Assembly: GCF_900142165.1 (NCBI RefSeq) | Contig: NZ_FQZY01000018.1 | Coordinates: 1-64,000, forward strand | From: Hespellia stercorisuis DSM 15480 | GTDB lineage: Bacteria; Bacillota; Clostridia; Lachnospirales; Lachnospiraceae | Direction of reading: 5' to 3' | Length of the DNA stretch: 64,000 nt | In this document: in pieces, positions 49,582-59,810 of the stretch | How positions within the stretch are numbered: the stretch's first letter is position 1 | Layout: every line of letters begins with the position of its first letter | Notes under the pieces: generated by a model | Seen by the model: the letters and a program-made list of their open reading frames with translations, nothing else | Database searches by the model: none | Told to the model about the DNA's origin: nothing | Translations under genes and position numbers: made by a program

Positions 49582-51348
49582 TTATATCGTTTTGATCATA
49601 TAGCAGTCCCCCTGCTTCTGTTTGCACTTTTTCTTAATCTCCGCGATCTTTCTTGAAAATTCATCTACTGATTTCACATGCTGTTCCAGAGAAATCAACA
49701 CAGAAACAGAGAGCGACGCCAGCGGAAATTCTGCTTTCAGACCATTTCTATCCTTGGATACAATCCATCCCCGTTTCCTATCCTCCGGGCTGTAGAGTTC
49801 CAGAATGGCTGCATGGAACTTTGCAATCAACTCTTCACACAGCTTTGCCGCCTGGTCTTTCCTTCGGATCACCACAAAATCATCTCCGCCAATATGTCCC
49901 ACAAAATCGTCTTTTTCGCAGGTATCGCGCAGTACGTCCGCAAGGGCCTGCAGCATCAAATCTCCGTTGTTAAATCCGTAGGCGTCATTGTACGCTTTGA
50001 AATTATCAATATCAATATAGATGGCCGTAAAGTCCTGCCTTTCGCAGATACATCCGCTTATCACCTCTTCGATCTTTTTGTTCCCCGGAAGGCCGGTCAG
50101 TGGATTGGCATCTACCGCACGGGAAATCTGGATATTGATCGCCGTCTCCAGCAGATCCTTCAGCGTAACGATTCCCATGTACTTCTCGTCTCTTGTCACC
50201 ACAACCGCATCGTACAGCATGTCTCTCGGTCTTGCCATGGCAAGCTTCGATGTCACCTCAATCGAAGTGGAGGCATCCACCGCCAGACAATCCTTCGTCA
50301 CAAGCTCCCCCGCTGTATCCCTCGCATGAAGTGTATAGCCATATCTTCCTCCAAACAGCTCCATAACTCTTTTTCGGGTCAGCATTCCCAGCACATAATT
50401 TTGGTCATCCACTATACAGATTTCCGTAATATTTGGATTCTTTCTCATAAATTCGTATATTACTTCCCCCGACTTTTCCGGAGTGACAGTCTCCTTGGGA
50501 GAGCATATATATCCCACTTCTCCTAGAATAGATGGTGCAAAATTATGTGGGTGATGCTTGCGGTACATACTTACAATCCGTTTTCTGATGGTCTGTTTTT
50601 CCTCCTGAAATTTTTCCAGCGGCATTCCCAGAAAGAATCCCTGCCCCAGATGTACACCAAGTCGGATGATTTCCTCCATCTCCTCCTCATTTTCTATTCC
50701 CTCCGCAATCAGTTCGATACCTGCTGCATTACCAAACTGAACCATCCCCTGTACCAGCGACTGCTTTACCGAATCGTTGTGGATGTTGCGCACAATGCTC
50801 ATATCTATTTTCAGAAACTGTGGGTGCAGTGCGCAGATCCGGTTGAGACCTGAATAGCCACTTCCCACATCATCAATTGCAATCTGGTAATCCTGACGTT
50901 GATAGTGCTGCACGATTTGTTTGAACATCTTTACATCTTTGATTGCAGAGTGTTCTGTAATCTCGAAAATAATATTCTGTGATTCGATTTCATATTTCCG
51001 AATCTTCTTTCTCGTAAATCCGCTGATAAATTTTTTGTCATTGATAACGTTGGGGTCTGCATTCAGAAATAATTTTTTTTCGGCAGGAAGTTCCCTGGCT
51101 TTTTTCAACGCCCTCACCCGACAGGTCTCCTCCAGTCTCCAGAGATTTTTGGACTTTCTCGCATAAGTAAAAAGATCTTCTATCCCCACAGCATAAGGAT
51201 CCTCCGTAATCCGGCTCAGTGCTTCATATCCATATATTTCCCCTGTTTTCAAAGATACAATCGGCTGAAATACTGATTTTATTTTCTTATTCCGGATGAC
51301 ATTCTCCATCCAGAGTTCTACCTCATTTTTTTCTCCACTCAATTTCAT
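49582..51348 (-). CDS. EAL-CBS-CBS-GGDEF cyclic-di-GMP protein
   Basis: This 588-residue cytoplasmic protein has an EAL domain first (20-250; E42, EITE, DDVGSGYSG, K180, AEGIE). Two CBS motifs follow (about 280-400; LGMLTRKRVMELF, MGIVTLKDLL), then a GGDEF domain (410-575) with HIGGDDF at 486-491. The inhibitory RxxD site is ExxD here, so product inhibition is probably lost. Of the EAL residues, NADP stands where NLS is usual. CBS pairs often bind adenine nucleotides, suggesting energy sensing. GAGGAG precedes the start. Confidence 0.9.
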   Translation of the reverse strand: MKLSGEKNEVELWMENVIRNKKIKSVFQPIVSLKTGEIYGYEALSRITEDPYAVGIEDLFTYARKSKNLWRLEETCRVRALKKARELPAEKKLFLNADPNVINDKKFISGFTRKKIRKYEIESQNIIFEITEHSAIKDVKMFKQIVQHYQRQDYQIAIDDVGSGYSGLNRICALHPQFLKIDMSIVRNIHNDSVKQSLVQGMVQFGNAAGIELIAEGIENEEEMEEIIRLGVHLGQGFFLGMPLEKFQEEKQTIRKRIVSMYRKHHPHNFAPSILGEVGYICSPKETVTPEKSGEVIYEFMRKNPNITEICIVDDQNYVLGMLTRKRVMELFGGRYGYTLHARDTAGELVTKDCLAVDASTSIEVTSKLAMARPRDMLYDAVVVTRDEKYMGIVTLKDLLETAINIQISRAVDANPLTGLPGNKKIEEVISGCICERQDFTAIYIDIDNFKAYNDAYGFNNGDLMLQALADVLRDTCEKDDFVGHIGGDDFVVIRRKDQAAKLCEELIAKFHAAILELYSPEDRKRGWIVSKDRNGLKAEFPLASLSVSVLISLEQHVKSVDEFSRKIAEIKKKCKQKQGDCYMIKTI

Positions 51349-51586
51349 TATCTCCTCACGGAAACCGTCCTTTGTACGTCAGATACCAGGAGCACGCCTC
51401 GTTTCCTTCCATTATATCCTGTGGGGTTCTCGTATAGCTTCACCCATGTAGACTATCACTCTGACGTAAAATATAAGAAATACTCTTCGTAAAAACTGTG
51501 TAAACTCGCACACAATCGTGCAGATTGCCTGCCCCAGATAAAACAGACGCCGAAAATAACTGCCGGACTTCACATATTTTTCCGCA
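51349..51586. other. Gene-free interval upstream of the EAL-CBS-GGDEF gene
   Basis: I see no ORF with a ribosome site and no match to the c-di-GMP-I riboswitch consensus on the minus strand. The stretch should contain the promoter of the EAL-CBS-GGDEF gene, but none is convincing. Confidence 0.4.
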
Positions 51587-51617
51587 TAAAAAAAGAACCG
51601 CCGGACCAGCACAGTTC
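51587..51617 (-). terminator. Weak intrinsic terminator after pflA
   Basis: On minus, GAACTG (51617-51612) can pair with CGGTTC (51600-51595), one G-U pair, followed by seven T's. The stem is short, but the T-run is clear. Confidence 0.5.
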
Positions 51618-51700
51618 ATACAGTACATGAAATTTTCCAGTATCCTGCGATACCGCCCCTGTATGATTTATGCTTGACACGACAGCCCTTTTTCCGAGTC

Positions 51701-52435
51701 TCAGTCCCCGGACGCTCCCAGAATCTCACGCGCATTCTTCACGCGCTCATCCGTCGGTGGGTCAATTCCTTCCAGCTGATACTCAAGTCCCAGTTCTTTC
51801 CATTTGAACACGCCCAGTGTGTGATAGGGAAGTACTTCCACTCGCTCCACATTGGTCAGCGTATCCAGAAATGCTCTCAGGCGGTGCAGATACTCATCTT
51901 TATCACTCCGCTCCGGCACCAGCACGTGACGGATCCATACCGGTTTCTTTATCTCTGACAAGTACGACGCCATATCCAGAATGTTCTGGTTGGTACATCC
52001 GGTCAGAATCTGATGCTGTTCATCGTCGACCTGCTTGATATCCAGCATCACAAGATCCGTATACTTCATCAGTTCCTGAAACTTATCAAAAAATACTCCT
52101 TCTCGGGTAAATGGATTTCCACTGGTATCCAGTGTGGTGTGCACGCCCTTTGCCTTTGCTTTTTGGAACAGTTCTGTCAGGAAATCAATCTGCAGCAGCG
52201 GCTCTCCGCCACTGACCGTGATTCCGCCCTTCGCGCCCCAGTATTTCTTGTAGCGGAGTGCCTTCTCCAACAGTTCATCTACCGTATATTCCGTCCCCGT
52301 CTCCATCTGCCAGGTGTCCGGATTATGACAGAACTGACACCGCATCGCGCAGCCGGTCGTAAATATCACATATCTCACTCCGGGACCATCCACAGACCCA
52401 AAGCTTTCTAACGAATGAATATATCCTGTCGTCAT
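51701..52435 (-). CDS. pflA: Pyruvate formate-lyase activating enzyme
   Basis: This 244-residue radical SAM activase has the cluster motif CAMRCQFC (C29, C33, C36) after MTTGYIHSLESFGSVDGPGV, the PflA signature, and VSGGEPLLQ. It uses SAM to place a glycyl radical on PflB. The start at 52435 follows GGAGGAGAAAAC. It lies 150 bp downstream of pflB, with a hairpin between them, which probably lowers pflA expression relative to pflB. Confidence 0.95.
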   Translation of the reverse strand: MTTGYIHSLESFGSVDGPGVRYVIFTTGCAMRCQFCHNPDTWQMETGTEYTVDELLEKALRYKKYWGAKGGITVSGGEPLLQIDFLTELFQKAKAKGVHTTLDTSGNPFTREGVFFDKFQELMKYTDLVMLDIKQVDDEQHQILTGCTNQNILDMASYLSEIKKPVWIRHVLVPERSDKDEYLHRLRAFLDTLTNVERVEVLPYHTLGVFKWKELGLEYQLEGIDPPTDERVKNAREILGASGD

Positions 52436-52513
52436 GTTTTCTCCTCCCATTGAACATCCGCCCATTTTAAATTTGCGTTCAGCAAATGGGCCGACTTTGA
52501 GAAGATACACAAA

Positions 52514-52546
52514 GGGAAGCAAATATCTGCGCTGCAGTTGCTTCCC
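52514..52546 (-). terminator. Intercistronic hairpin between pflB and pflA
   Basis: GGGAAGCAA (52546-52538 on minus) pairs with TTGCTTCCC (52522-52514), followed by only TTTGTG. This is a leaky terminator or RNA-stability element rather than a full stop. Confidence 0.6.
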
Positions 52547-52585
52547 TCTTTTGTATATCTTAATATCTTAATGTCTTACTGCGTC

Positions 52586-54838
52586 TTACATTCTGTCGTG
52601 GCAGGTTCTTGCGATAACGTCCATCTGCTGCTCTCTTGTCAGGTCGATGAATTTTACTGCATATCCAGACACACGGATCGTGAAGTTTGCGTACTCCGGT
52701 TTCTCTGGATGCTCCATAGCATCCTCAAGTACTTCTCTTCCGAATACGTTCACGTTCAGATGATGTGCTCCCTGATCGAAGTAACCATCCAGTACATGTA
52801 CCAGATTCTCTTTACGCTCAGCATCATCATGTCCCAGTGCTCCCGGGTTGATGGTCTGTGTATTAGAGATTCCGTCAAGTGCTTCCTCATATGGAAGTTT
52901 TGCAACAGAGTTCAATGATGCCAAAAGACCATTTTTCTCTGCGCCGTAAGATGGGTTTGCTCCCGGTGCGAGTGGCTCGCCTGCCTTACGTCCGTCTGGA
53001 AGTGATCCGGTTGCCTTTCCGTAAACCACGTTGGATGTGATTGTCAGGATAGATGTTGTAGGCTCAGAATCACGATAGGTATGGCATTTTCTCAGTTTGT
53101 GCATGAAGGTGCGAAGCAGCCATACTGCAATGTCGTCTGCACGGTCATCATCGTTACCGTATCTCGGGAAGTCTCCGTCGATATCAAAGTCTACTGCCAA
53201 TCCTTCATCATCACGGATTACTTTTACCTTTGCGTACTTAATTGCGCTCAGGGAATCTACCACATGAGAGAATCCTGCGATACCTGTTGCAAATGTACGT
53301 CTTACATCAGTGTCGATGAGTGCCATCTCTGCTGACTCATAGTAGTATTTGTCGTGCATGTAGTGAATCATGTTCAATGTATCTACATACAGCTTAGACA
53401 GCCATTCCATCATGGTGTCATATCTTTCCATAACCTCATCATAGTCAAGGTACTCAGCTGTGATCGGTCTGTAAGCCGGTGCAACCTGCTGTTTTGTCTT
53501 CACATCAACACCACCGTTGATTGCGTACAGTAAGCATTTTGCAAGGTTTGCACGTGCGCCGAAGAACTGGATTTCTTTTCCTGTCTCTGTTGCAGATACA
53601 CAACAGCAGATTGAGTAGTCATCTCCCCATACCGGACGCATTACATCATCATTTTCGTACTGGATAGAACTTGTCTGTACGGAAATGTATGCTGCATACT
53701 TCTTGAATGATTCCGGAAGCTCAGAAGCGTAAAGTACTGTCAGGTTTGGCTCCGGTGAAGGTCCCATGTTCTCCAGTGTATGAAGGAAACGGTAGTCAGT
53801 CTTTGTTACCATAGAACGTCCGTCCATACCGATACCTGCAACTTCCAGTGTAGCCCATACCGGGTCACCTGAGAATAACTGGTTGTAAGATGGGATTCTT
53901 GCGAATTTTACCATACGGAATTTCATAACCATGTGGTCGATGATTTCCTGTGCCTGTGCCTCTGTCAGAACGCCTGCTGCCATGTCCTTCTGAAGATAAA
54001 TATCAAGGAATGTAGACACACGGCCAACACTCATTGCTGCACCATTCTGGGTCTTGATTGCTGCAAGGTATCCAAAGTATAACCACTGTGCAGCTTCTTT
54101 TGCGTTTTTCGCAGGCTCAGAGATATCGAAGCCATATGCTGCTGCCATCTCTTTCATGTCTGCCAATGCGCGGATCTGCTCTGCAACTTCTTCTCTCAGA
54201 CGGAAGTCAGTACCCTTCATGCCATGTCTCTCATAGATGTCTTTGTCTTTCTTCTTCATCGCGATCAGATAGTCAATACCATAGAGAGCAACACGACGGT
54301 AATCGCCGACAATACGTCCTCTTCCGTATGTATCCGGAAGTCCTGTAATGATCTTGTTGTGACGTGCTTTTTTCATCTCATCTGTGTAGATATCAAATAC
54401 TGCCTGGTTATGAGTTTTGTGATACTTTGTGAAAGTCTCATGCAGCTTTTCACTTGGCTCATACCCGTATGTTGTACAAGCCTGCTCTGCCATCTTGATT
54501 CCACCGTATGGCATGAATGCACGTTTTAATGGTTTGTCGGTCTGTAAACCAACTACAGCTTCCAGATCTTTTAACTCCTCACTGATGTATCCTGCTCCAT
54601 AAGCCGTAAGTCCTGATACGACTTCTGTCTCCATGTCAAGCACGCCGCCTTTAGCACGCTCTTCCTTCTGAAGCTCCTGAAGTTTTCCCCACAATTTTTC
54701 TGTTGCATCTGTAGGTCCTTCAAGGAATGATTCATCTCCGTCATAAGGAGTGTAGTTGTTCTGGATAAAATCGCGAACGTTAACTTCTTCTTTCCAAAGT
54801 CTTCCTTCGAAACCTTCCCACTGTTCAAACTTAGCCAT
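52586..54838 (-). CDS. pflB: Formate C-acetyltransferase (pyruvate formate-lyase)
   Basis: This 750-residue glycyl-radical enzyme converts pyruvate and CoA to acetyl-CoA and formate in fermentation. The active-site cysteine pair is in [17 protein letters not shown], and the glycyl radical G725 is in RVSGYAVKF near the C-terminus. The length is standard for PflB. The start at 54838 follows GGAGGACAAAAAA. A promoter with 17-bp spacing lies at 54903-54931. The dyad further upstream may be a redox or fermentation regulator site. Confidence 0.97.
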   Translation of the reverse strand: MAKFEQWEGFEGRLWKEEVNVRDFIQNNYTPYDGDESFLEGPTDATEKLWGKLQELQKEERAKGGVLDMETEVVSGLTAYGAGYISEELKDLEAVVGLQTDKPLKRAFMPYGGIKMAEQACTTYGYEPSEKLHETFTKYHKTHNQAVFDIYTDEMKKARHNKIITGLPDTYGRGRIVGDYRRVALYGIDYLIAMKKKDKDIYERHGMKGTDFRLREEVAEQIRALADMKEMAAAYGFDISEPAKNAKEAAQWLYFGYLAAIKTQNGAAMSVGRVSTFLDIYLQKDMAAGVLTEAQAQEIIDHMVMKFRMVKFARIPSYNQLFSGDPVWATLEVAGIGMDGRSMVTKTDYRFLHTLENMGPSPEPNLTVLYASELPESFKKYAAYISVQTSSIQYENDDVMRPVWGDDYSICCCVSATETGKEIQFFGARANLAKCLLYAINGGVDVKTKQQVAPAYRPITAEYLDYDEVMERYDTMMEWLSKLYVDTLNMIHYMHDKYYYESAEMALIDTDVRRTFATGIAGFSHVVDSLSAIKYAKVKVIRDDEGLAVDFDIDGDFPRYGNDDDRADDIAVWLLRTFMHKLRKCHTYRDSEPTTSILTITSNVVYGKATGSLPDGRKAGEPLAPGANPSYGAEKNGLLASLNSVAKLPYEEALDGISNTQTINPGALGHDDAERKENLVHVLDGYFDQGAHHLNVNVFGREVLEDAMEHPEKPEYANFTIRVSGYAVKFIDLTREQQMDVIARTCHDRM

Positions 54839-54902
54839 TTTTTTGTCCTCCACTAAAAAATATTTGTTCGAGTTAGAAGTAACTTACTCTTGGTTTCACC
54901 TC

Positions 54903-54980
54903 ATATTAACAAATATAAATCACTCCGTCAATGATTGTATCTAAAAATATCCAATCCGATTGACATTTTTTTATCAATCG
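54903..54980 (-). promoter_or_regulatory. pflB promoter with upstream dyad
   Basis: TTGACG (54931-54926) and TAATAT (54908-54903) with 17-base spacing on minus. TTGTTAATA, overlapping the -10, resembles half of a Rex site. Further upstream, CGATTGA-N10-TCAATCG (54957-54980) is a perfect 7-bp dyad. No regulator gene is nearby. The gap 54981-55114 toward the ABC ATPase holds nothing I can name. Confidence 0.55.
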
Positions 54981-55114
54981 ATAAAACATCCATAAAAGTG
55001 CCCAAAATCAAGGCTCTCTTTTGTGAATGTTTTTTAATCATACAAGCGTGCTTGTGCTATTTTAACTTTCCTGGAGCTCTTGTCAGCTGCAGGTAAAGCG
55101 GTCGATCCTGCCCG

Positions 55115-55756
55115 CTACTTTATGGCACTCAGCCGATACACCTGATCGGCCGCCTCCGTCACCCGCGGAGAGTGGGTGATGACGATCACACACTTTCCAG
55201 CCTCCGCCAGCCTGCGGAATGTCTGAAGAATTTCCTCCTGCGTCTCCTCGTCCAGATTTCCAGTGGGTTCATCCGCCAGAATCACCTCCGCATCTGTGGC
55301 CAGTGCTCTCGCCACCGCCACTCGCTGCTGCTGCCCGCCGGAGAGCTTGAGCACCCTCCGGTTTGCCTCGTCCTCATTCAGTCCAACCTGCTCCAGCAGT
55401 TCTTTTGCCTTCTTCTTTTTATCCGCCGCTTTCACACCCGCAATGTCCATGGTGAGCACCACATTTTCCGCGGCAGTCAGATTGGCCAGCAGGTTAAAGC
55501 TCTGGAAGATAATCCCGATTTTCTTCCCCCGGTACTCATAGCTGTCATAGGAGCGGATATCCGTGTCATGGAAATATATCGTTCCATTCTTCGGCGTCGC
55601 AAGTCCCGAGATCAAGGACAGCAGTGTCGTCTTTCCTGCTCCCGACTTTCCGGCAATCGCATAGATTTTTCCGCTTTCAAAGGTATAATTCACATTGTCC
55701 AGTACCTTTTTATTTCCATAATTGAATCCGATATTTTCTAATTTTAATACTTCCAT
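55115..55756 (-). CDS. ABC transporter ATP-binding protein (MacB/LolD type)
   Basis: This 213-residue ATPase has Walker [12 protein letters not shown], signature [15 protein letters not shown], Walker [17 protein letters not shown] and switch VITHSPRV. The closest-looking class serves FtsX-fold permeases that drive lipoprotein, peptide or toxin export by mechanotransmission. It starts 5 bp after the permease gene. A two-component system lies just upstream, suggesting control by it. Confidence 0.92.
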   Translation of the reverse strand: MEVLKLENIGFNYGNKKVLDNVNYTFESGKIYAIAGKSGAGKTTLLSLISGLATPKNGTIYFHDTDIRSYDSYEYRGKKIGIIFQSFNLLANLTAAENVVLTMDIAGVKAADKKKKAKELLEQVGLNEDEANRRVLKLSGGQQQRVAVARALATDAEVILADEPTGNLDEETQEEILQTFRRLAEAGKCVIVITHSPRVTEAADQVYRLSAIK

Positions 55757-55761
55757 ATGTC

Positions 55762-57387
55762 CTAGTCCCTTCCTGCCAGAATCGTAAGTGGCTCATATTT
55801 CATAATCGTACCCACCGATACCGCACCTGCAATCAAGGATACCAGAATGCAGATTCCAAGCACCTCCAAAAGCATCACAATGTCAACCGACGATGTAATT
55901 TCCGACACGTAGTCTGCTGCCTGCTGCCCCGGAGCCGCCATGCCCATGCCGCCTTTCATATTGCCGCCCGTTCCGCCGTCTGTACCTCCGTTCACTCCGC
56001 GCCCGAAGGACTTCTGAGTACTTGCTGCCGCCTCTTCCTGTGCTGCCACCTGTGACTCCAGTAAGGAATTGGCAATCGGTACAGAAACCACGCTCCCGAC
56101 TGTTCCGCCGATGATGACCGCCATCAGGGTAATGGTAAATATTTCTGCCATGAACTGCACGGCAACCTTTGATTTCTTCATTCCGATTGCTGTCAGCACA
56201 CCGATCTCATATTTACGCTCTCTGGTGCTGAACATATTGAACACCATGAGGATGATCGCTCCGATCACCAGCACAACAATGAGGAAATATTTTGCCAGCC
56301 TGCTGAGCGTCTCCAGCGGCACCAGACTCTGGGTGTAGTTCGTGTAATCGGAAGAGGATACCGTATACATCTCATCCAGTCCCAAATTCTTCGCCTCATC
56401 CTCGAATTTTTCATAGTCCTCCACCGTGTCGAACACATAAGTTCCTGCCGTAGCCGCCGTCAGCTCAGAGGACTCCTCCTGCCCGCTGTACGCATTGGTC
56501 ACAGTTGTTGCTGCCGCCGCAGAATCCGCCACAATCTGATCCAGCGCTGCCGTACTCATCAGGATCTGGTTGGCCGGGTCGATCATGGAAAAGGAATTGC
56601 CGGACGTCTCACTGCTGCTGTAAATTCCCACCACGCTCAGTTCATACGTCTCTGTATCCAGACTTGGATTTACCACCGTGATCTTATCTCCGACAGAAAT
56701 GGAGTTGTAGAGTGCCAGTTCCTCAGAAATGATGCATTCCATCTCCGTGCCGCCTTCCGCAAACACACTTCCCTCCGTGACACTGTTCGTGCCATCCACA
56801 AATGCTGTCATCGCCTCATCTGAGGAATAACCAACCAGTGAGAACTCCCCGGTGCTTGCCATCATGGCCGCTTTTTCGCCCATCTGCATACCGCCGCGTT
56901 CCATTCCCTCAGCTGCTTCTGTTCCATCCGATGCACCTGCCGGTGCTGTGGCAGAGGCTGTGTCCTCCGCCGCCGCGGATTCCTGTGCTCCGGATTCCGT
57001 CTCCTCACTGTCCGATACCGGTTCCAGTGTGTCACTTCCATTTACAGAAGCAGTCTCTGTGTAATAAAAGGACTTCACAGACTCCGCCTTTGCGTAAGTC
57101 TCCAGCTCATCGATTGTCAATCCCCCCGACATTCTGTCGTGAAAGGAGGACTTATCCACCGTTCCGTCCTCCGAGCTGTTCTGCTCCATCACAGCCGAGC
57201 GGTCTGCAGTGATCTGCGCCGTCACAGACATCCCGTTTCGCGTCGTCTCCTCCGCATTTTTCGCCGCCTGCCGAATCGTCAGACTGACACACACTGCAAC
57301 GGCCACAACGAGAACAATGATTCCCATCAGGATGCTCCGCCCCTTCGACCTCCATACATTTCTGATTGCATTTTTTATAATATACAT
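55762..57387 (-). CDS. FtsX/MacB-like ABC permease
   Basis: This 541-residue permease has one N-terminal helix (ILMGIIVLVVAVAVCVSLTI), a long extracellular domain (about 45-375) and three C-terminal helices of the FtsX domain (YFLIVVLVIGAIILMVFNMF, ALMAVIIGGTVGSVVSV-like, EVLGICILVSLIAGAVSVG). Two low-complexity insertions stand out: an Ala/Ser/Glu-rich piece (about residues 120-165) and a Gly/Met-rich piece (about 470-495) between FtsX helices. GGAGG precedes ATG 57387. It pairs with the ATPase downstream. Confidence 0.88.
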   Translation of the reverse strand: MYIIKNAIRNVWRSKGRSILMGIIVLVVAVAVCVSLTIRQAAKNAEETTRNGMSVTAQITADRSAVMEQNSSEDGTVDKSSFHDRMSGGLTIDELETYAKAESVKSFYYTETASVNGSDTLEPVSDSEETESGAQESAAAEDTASATAPAGASDGTEAAEGMERGGMQMGEKAAMMASTGEFSLVGYSSDEAMTAFVDGTNSVTEGSVFAEGGTEMECIISEELALYNSISVGDKITVVNPSLDTETYELSVVGIYSSSETSGNSFSMIDPANQILMSTAALDQIVADSAAAATTVTNAYSGQEESSELTAATAGTYVFDTVEDYEKFEDEAKNLGLDEMYTVSSSDYTNYTQSLVPLETLSRLAKYFLIVVLVIGAIILMVFNMFSTRERKYEIGVLTAIGMKKSKVAVQFMAEIFTITLMAVIIGGTVGSVVSVPIANSLLESQVAAQEEAAASTQKSFGRGVNGGTDGGTGGNMKGGMGMAAPGQQAADYVSEITSSVDIVMLLEVLGICILVSLIAGAVSVGTIMKYEPLTILAGRD

Positions 57388-57514
57388 ATTCTCCTCCATC
57401 TTTCTCTTTGTTCTGCAATACAGACACTGTATCCGAAAAAGATTGAATGAATATTGAAGACGGCTGCTGTTCACAAATTCTACATATATTCCTCTGTCTG
57501 CTTTCTCATATGTC

Positions 57515-57557
57515 CAAAAAAAGATACAGCCCGACAGAACGCCATCGAAGCTGTATC
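57515..57557 (-). terminator. Intrinsic terminator after the histidine kinase gene
   Basis: On minus GATACAGC (57557-57550) pairs with GCTGTATC (57530-57523), followed by about seven T's. The ABC genes downstream therefore need their own promoter. Confidence 0.75.
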
Positions 57558-57576
57558 ACTGTTATTTCATTATTCT

Positions 57577-58818
57577 TTATATTTTCACCCAGAATGTCGT
57601 CCTGCCAGACCCACACTCTACACCAATTTTCCCTCCGTGATGTTCCACGATATTCCTGGCGATGGCAAGCCCCAGTCCGTATCGCCCTGCACTGCGGTTG
57701 CGGGACTTATCCACGCGATAAAACTTTTCAAAAATCTTTTCCCGGTCTTCCTCCGCTATCGGTTCTCCCCGGTTAATCACACGCAGGATTCTTTTTCCAC
57801 GCTCTTCTTTTAATTCCACGTATACTGTGCTGCCACGATCTGCATGCTTGATGGCATTGTCCACAAGAACTCCCACGACCTGCCTGAACTGGCTCTCGTC
57901 TCCATGAAAAGTAATTCCCGGCTCCACAGACTCCTCCAGCTGCAGTCCGTTCTCATATGCCACACTCTCAAAAGGCAGGCTGGCATTCTCAACCGCCCGG
58001 CTCAGGTCAAACTCGGCAGACACATCTCTGGTATCCGGGTTCTCCAGGCGTGCCAGTGTCAGAAGTTCTCGAATCAACACACTCATCTTTCCAATTTCTT
58101 CTTTAATATACAGAAAATACTTGTTCTCCCCGTACTCCAGTTCCAATGTATCAATGTTGGCATTGATCACCGTGATCGGCGTCTTCAGTTCATGTCCCGC
58201 ATCCGCCACAAATGCCTTCTGCTTCTCAAAGGTCTCCTCCACCGGCTTTACAAGCCAGCGCGACAGAAACCAGGAGATGACAAAAGAAGCCGCGATTCCG
58301 AGAATCAGAATGATTCCGGAAAAAAACAGGAGTCGTCTCTGATTTTCGAACGCCACACTCATATCGACAAATGCAATTTTTGTTGTCGCATTATTCTCCA
58401 CTGACCGATAGACCACATCACCGATCCTGCCGGATGTCTTTTCGTCTGCCTTCGCTTCTTTTGCCAGCGCATTGATTTCTGTCTCCGTATAAGAGGCGGA
58501 ATTATTGACTGAGACTGTCATCTCACCAGCCGAATTCATTGTCACCACAAAAAACTGAAAATTCCGGTTCAATCCCTCTTTATGATCCCCCATTTTCTGC
58601 GTCTCCCGCGGCGGAATCATTTCCGAATCTGCCTGTTTCTTTTCAGCAATGCCTCCAGCTTCTTTCTCCATATCCATCATTCGAAACAGCATGGCATTTG
58701 CCGACTGCATCCCGGACTGATAATTCGAGATATTCACCACCAGAAGCACTCCCAGGAACACCATTGCCAATATCCCCCAGATTACCAGTATGATCTTTTT
58801 TCGCAGTTTTTTAATCAT
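57577..58818 (-). CDS. Sensor histidine kinase
   Basis: This 413-residue membrane kinase has two helices (about 10-30 and 165-190) bordering an extracellular sensor of about 130 residues. The phosphoacceptor His is in VADAGHELKTPITVINANID (H-box). The ATP-binding boxes are VDNAIKHADRG (N), YGLGLAIARNIVEHHGG (G) and KIFEKFYRVD (F). It overlaps the response regulator gene by 8 bp. The start at 58818 follows GGAGGAGAGCC. The signal is unknown. Confidence 0.92.
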   Translation of the reverse strand: MIKKLRKKIILVIWGILAMVFLGVLLVVNISNYQSGMQSANAMLFRMMDMEKEAGGIAEKKQADSEMIPPRETQKMGDHKEGLNRNFQFFVVTMNSAGEMTVSVNNSASYTETEINALAKEAKADEKTSGRIGDVVYRSVENNATTKIAFVDMSVAFENQRRLLFFSGIILILGIAASFVISWFLSRWLVKPVEETFEKQKAFVADAGHELKTPITVINANIDTLELEYGENKYFLYIKEEIGKMSVLIRELLTLARLENPDTRDVSAEFDLSRAVENASLPFESVAYENGLQLEESVEPGITFHGDESQFRQVVGVLVDNAIKHADRGSTVYVELKEERGKRILRVINRGEPIAEEDREKIFEKFYRVDKSRNRSAGRYGLGLAIARNIVEHHGGKIGVECGSGRTTFWVKI

Positions 58819-59494
58819 GGCTCTCCTCCAGATGATACCCCATCCCACGCACGGCGCGAATCTGCACTCTGGAACCGATTGCTTTGACTTTTTTGCGCAG
58901 GAAGGAGACATAGACCTCCACATTATTGTACTCTGCCTCGCTCTCATATCCCCAGATTTTCTCCGTGATCTGTTCTCTGCTTATAATCTGGCTGGAATTG
59001 CGCATAAAATACTCCATCAGCAGGTACTCCTTCCTCCCCAGCTTCATGCTCTCACCGGTCACCGTACACATAAACTCCGGCCGATTGATGCGCATGGTCA
59101 CATCGCCAAAGGACAGGACCGAGATGTCCGTCTCCCCCCTCCTCCGGCAGAGTGCCCGCATCCTGGCCAGCAGCTCCCGCATCTCAAAGGGCTTGGTCAG
59201 ATAATCATCCGCTCCCAGGTCCAGACCGTTCACCTTGTCATCCACCTCCGCACGCGCAGTCAGCATGAGCACCGGCGTTGTCACTTTTTCTTTTCGGAGA
59301 TTTTGTAACACAGTAAACCCGTCCATCCCAGGCAGCATGACATCCAGGATCACGGCATCATAAATCCCCGTCAATGCCTGCTCGTACCCACTCGTTCCGG
59401 TGTACTCGACATCCACGGTATATTCCTCTCTTCGAAGTCTCTCCGCCACAATATCGGCAAGACTTTTTTCATCTTCTATCATCAAAATACGCAT
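58811..59494 (-). CDS. OmpR/PhoB-family response regulator
   Basis: This 227-residue protein has an N-terminal receiver (MIEDEKSLADIV, phosphoacceptor in ILDVMLPGMDGFTVL, K in LTKPFEMRELL) and a C-terminal winged helix (KLGRKEYLLMEYFMRNSSQI, VEVYVSFLRKKV). It is paired with the overlapping histidine kinase gene. ATG 59494 has GAGG nine bases upstream. It should bind direct repeats or dyads near target promoters; a perfect dyad lies just upstream of its own gene. Confidence 0.93.
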   Translation of the reverse strand: MRILMIEDEKSLADIVAERLRREEYTVDVEYTGTSGYEQALTGIYDAVILDVMLPGMDGFTVLQNLRKEKVTTPVLMLTARAEVDDKVNGLDLGADDYLTKPFEMRELLARMRALCRRRGETDISVLSFGDVTMRINRPEFMCTVTGESMKLGRKEYLLMEYFMRNSSQIISREQITEKIWGYESEAEYNNVEVYVSFLRKKVKAIGSRVQIRAVRGMGYHLEESHD

Positions 59495-59523
59495 CTGCAT
59501 TCTCCTCGCTGTCTGGAATCAAG

Positions 59524-59544
59524 ATTGCGAACTTGTTTCGCAAT
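59524..59544. promoter_or_regulatory. Perfect dyad upstream of the two-component operon
   Basis: ATTGCGAA-N5-TTCGCAAT (59524-59544), 8-bp arms, lies 30 bp before the response regulator start and just downstream of a TATAAT box (59561-59556 on minus). The -35 region is poor. It could be an autoregulatory operator or a hairpin in the leader. The rest of the interval to the rbsK stop (59562-59810) shows no gene I can support. Confidence 0.5.
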
Positions 59545-59810
59545 TACCTCTTTCTATTATACATAAAAACCTTGAAGAAAAATTGAAAACAATGCATAAT
59601 AATGTTCTTATATATCAGCCCCATGCTGCTCCATTGCACTCTCTTTCTTTGCACAAAAAAGCACAGACCGTGCATTTGACGTAGATGAAAAAAGAACAAT
59701 GTTCTGTAATCAGACTTACGTGTCAAAGCACTGCCTGTGCCGTATGTATCCATGATATGTATCCATGGTCTGCAGCATTCCGGAAGATTGGTGAAACAGA
59801 TTCCGCAATG

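Noticed and set aside
51349-51586. c-di-GMP riboswitch upstream of the EAL-CBS-GGDEF gene
   Set aside because: No GEMM-I or GEMM-II core could be found on either strand.
59544-59753. 69-codon minus frame between the two-component system and rbsK
   Set aside because: No ribosome site or motif; overlaps the promoter region.
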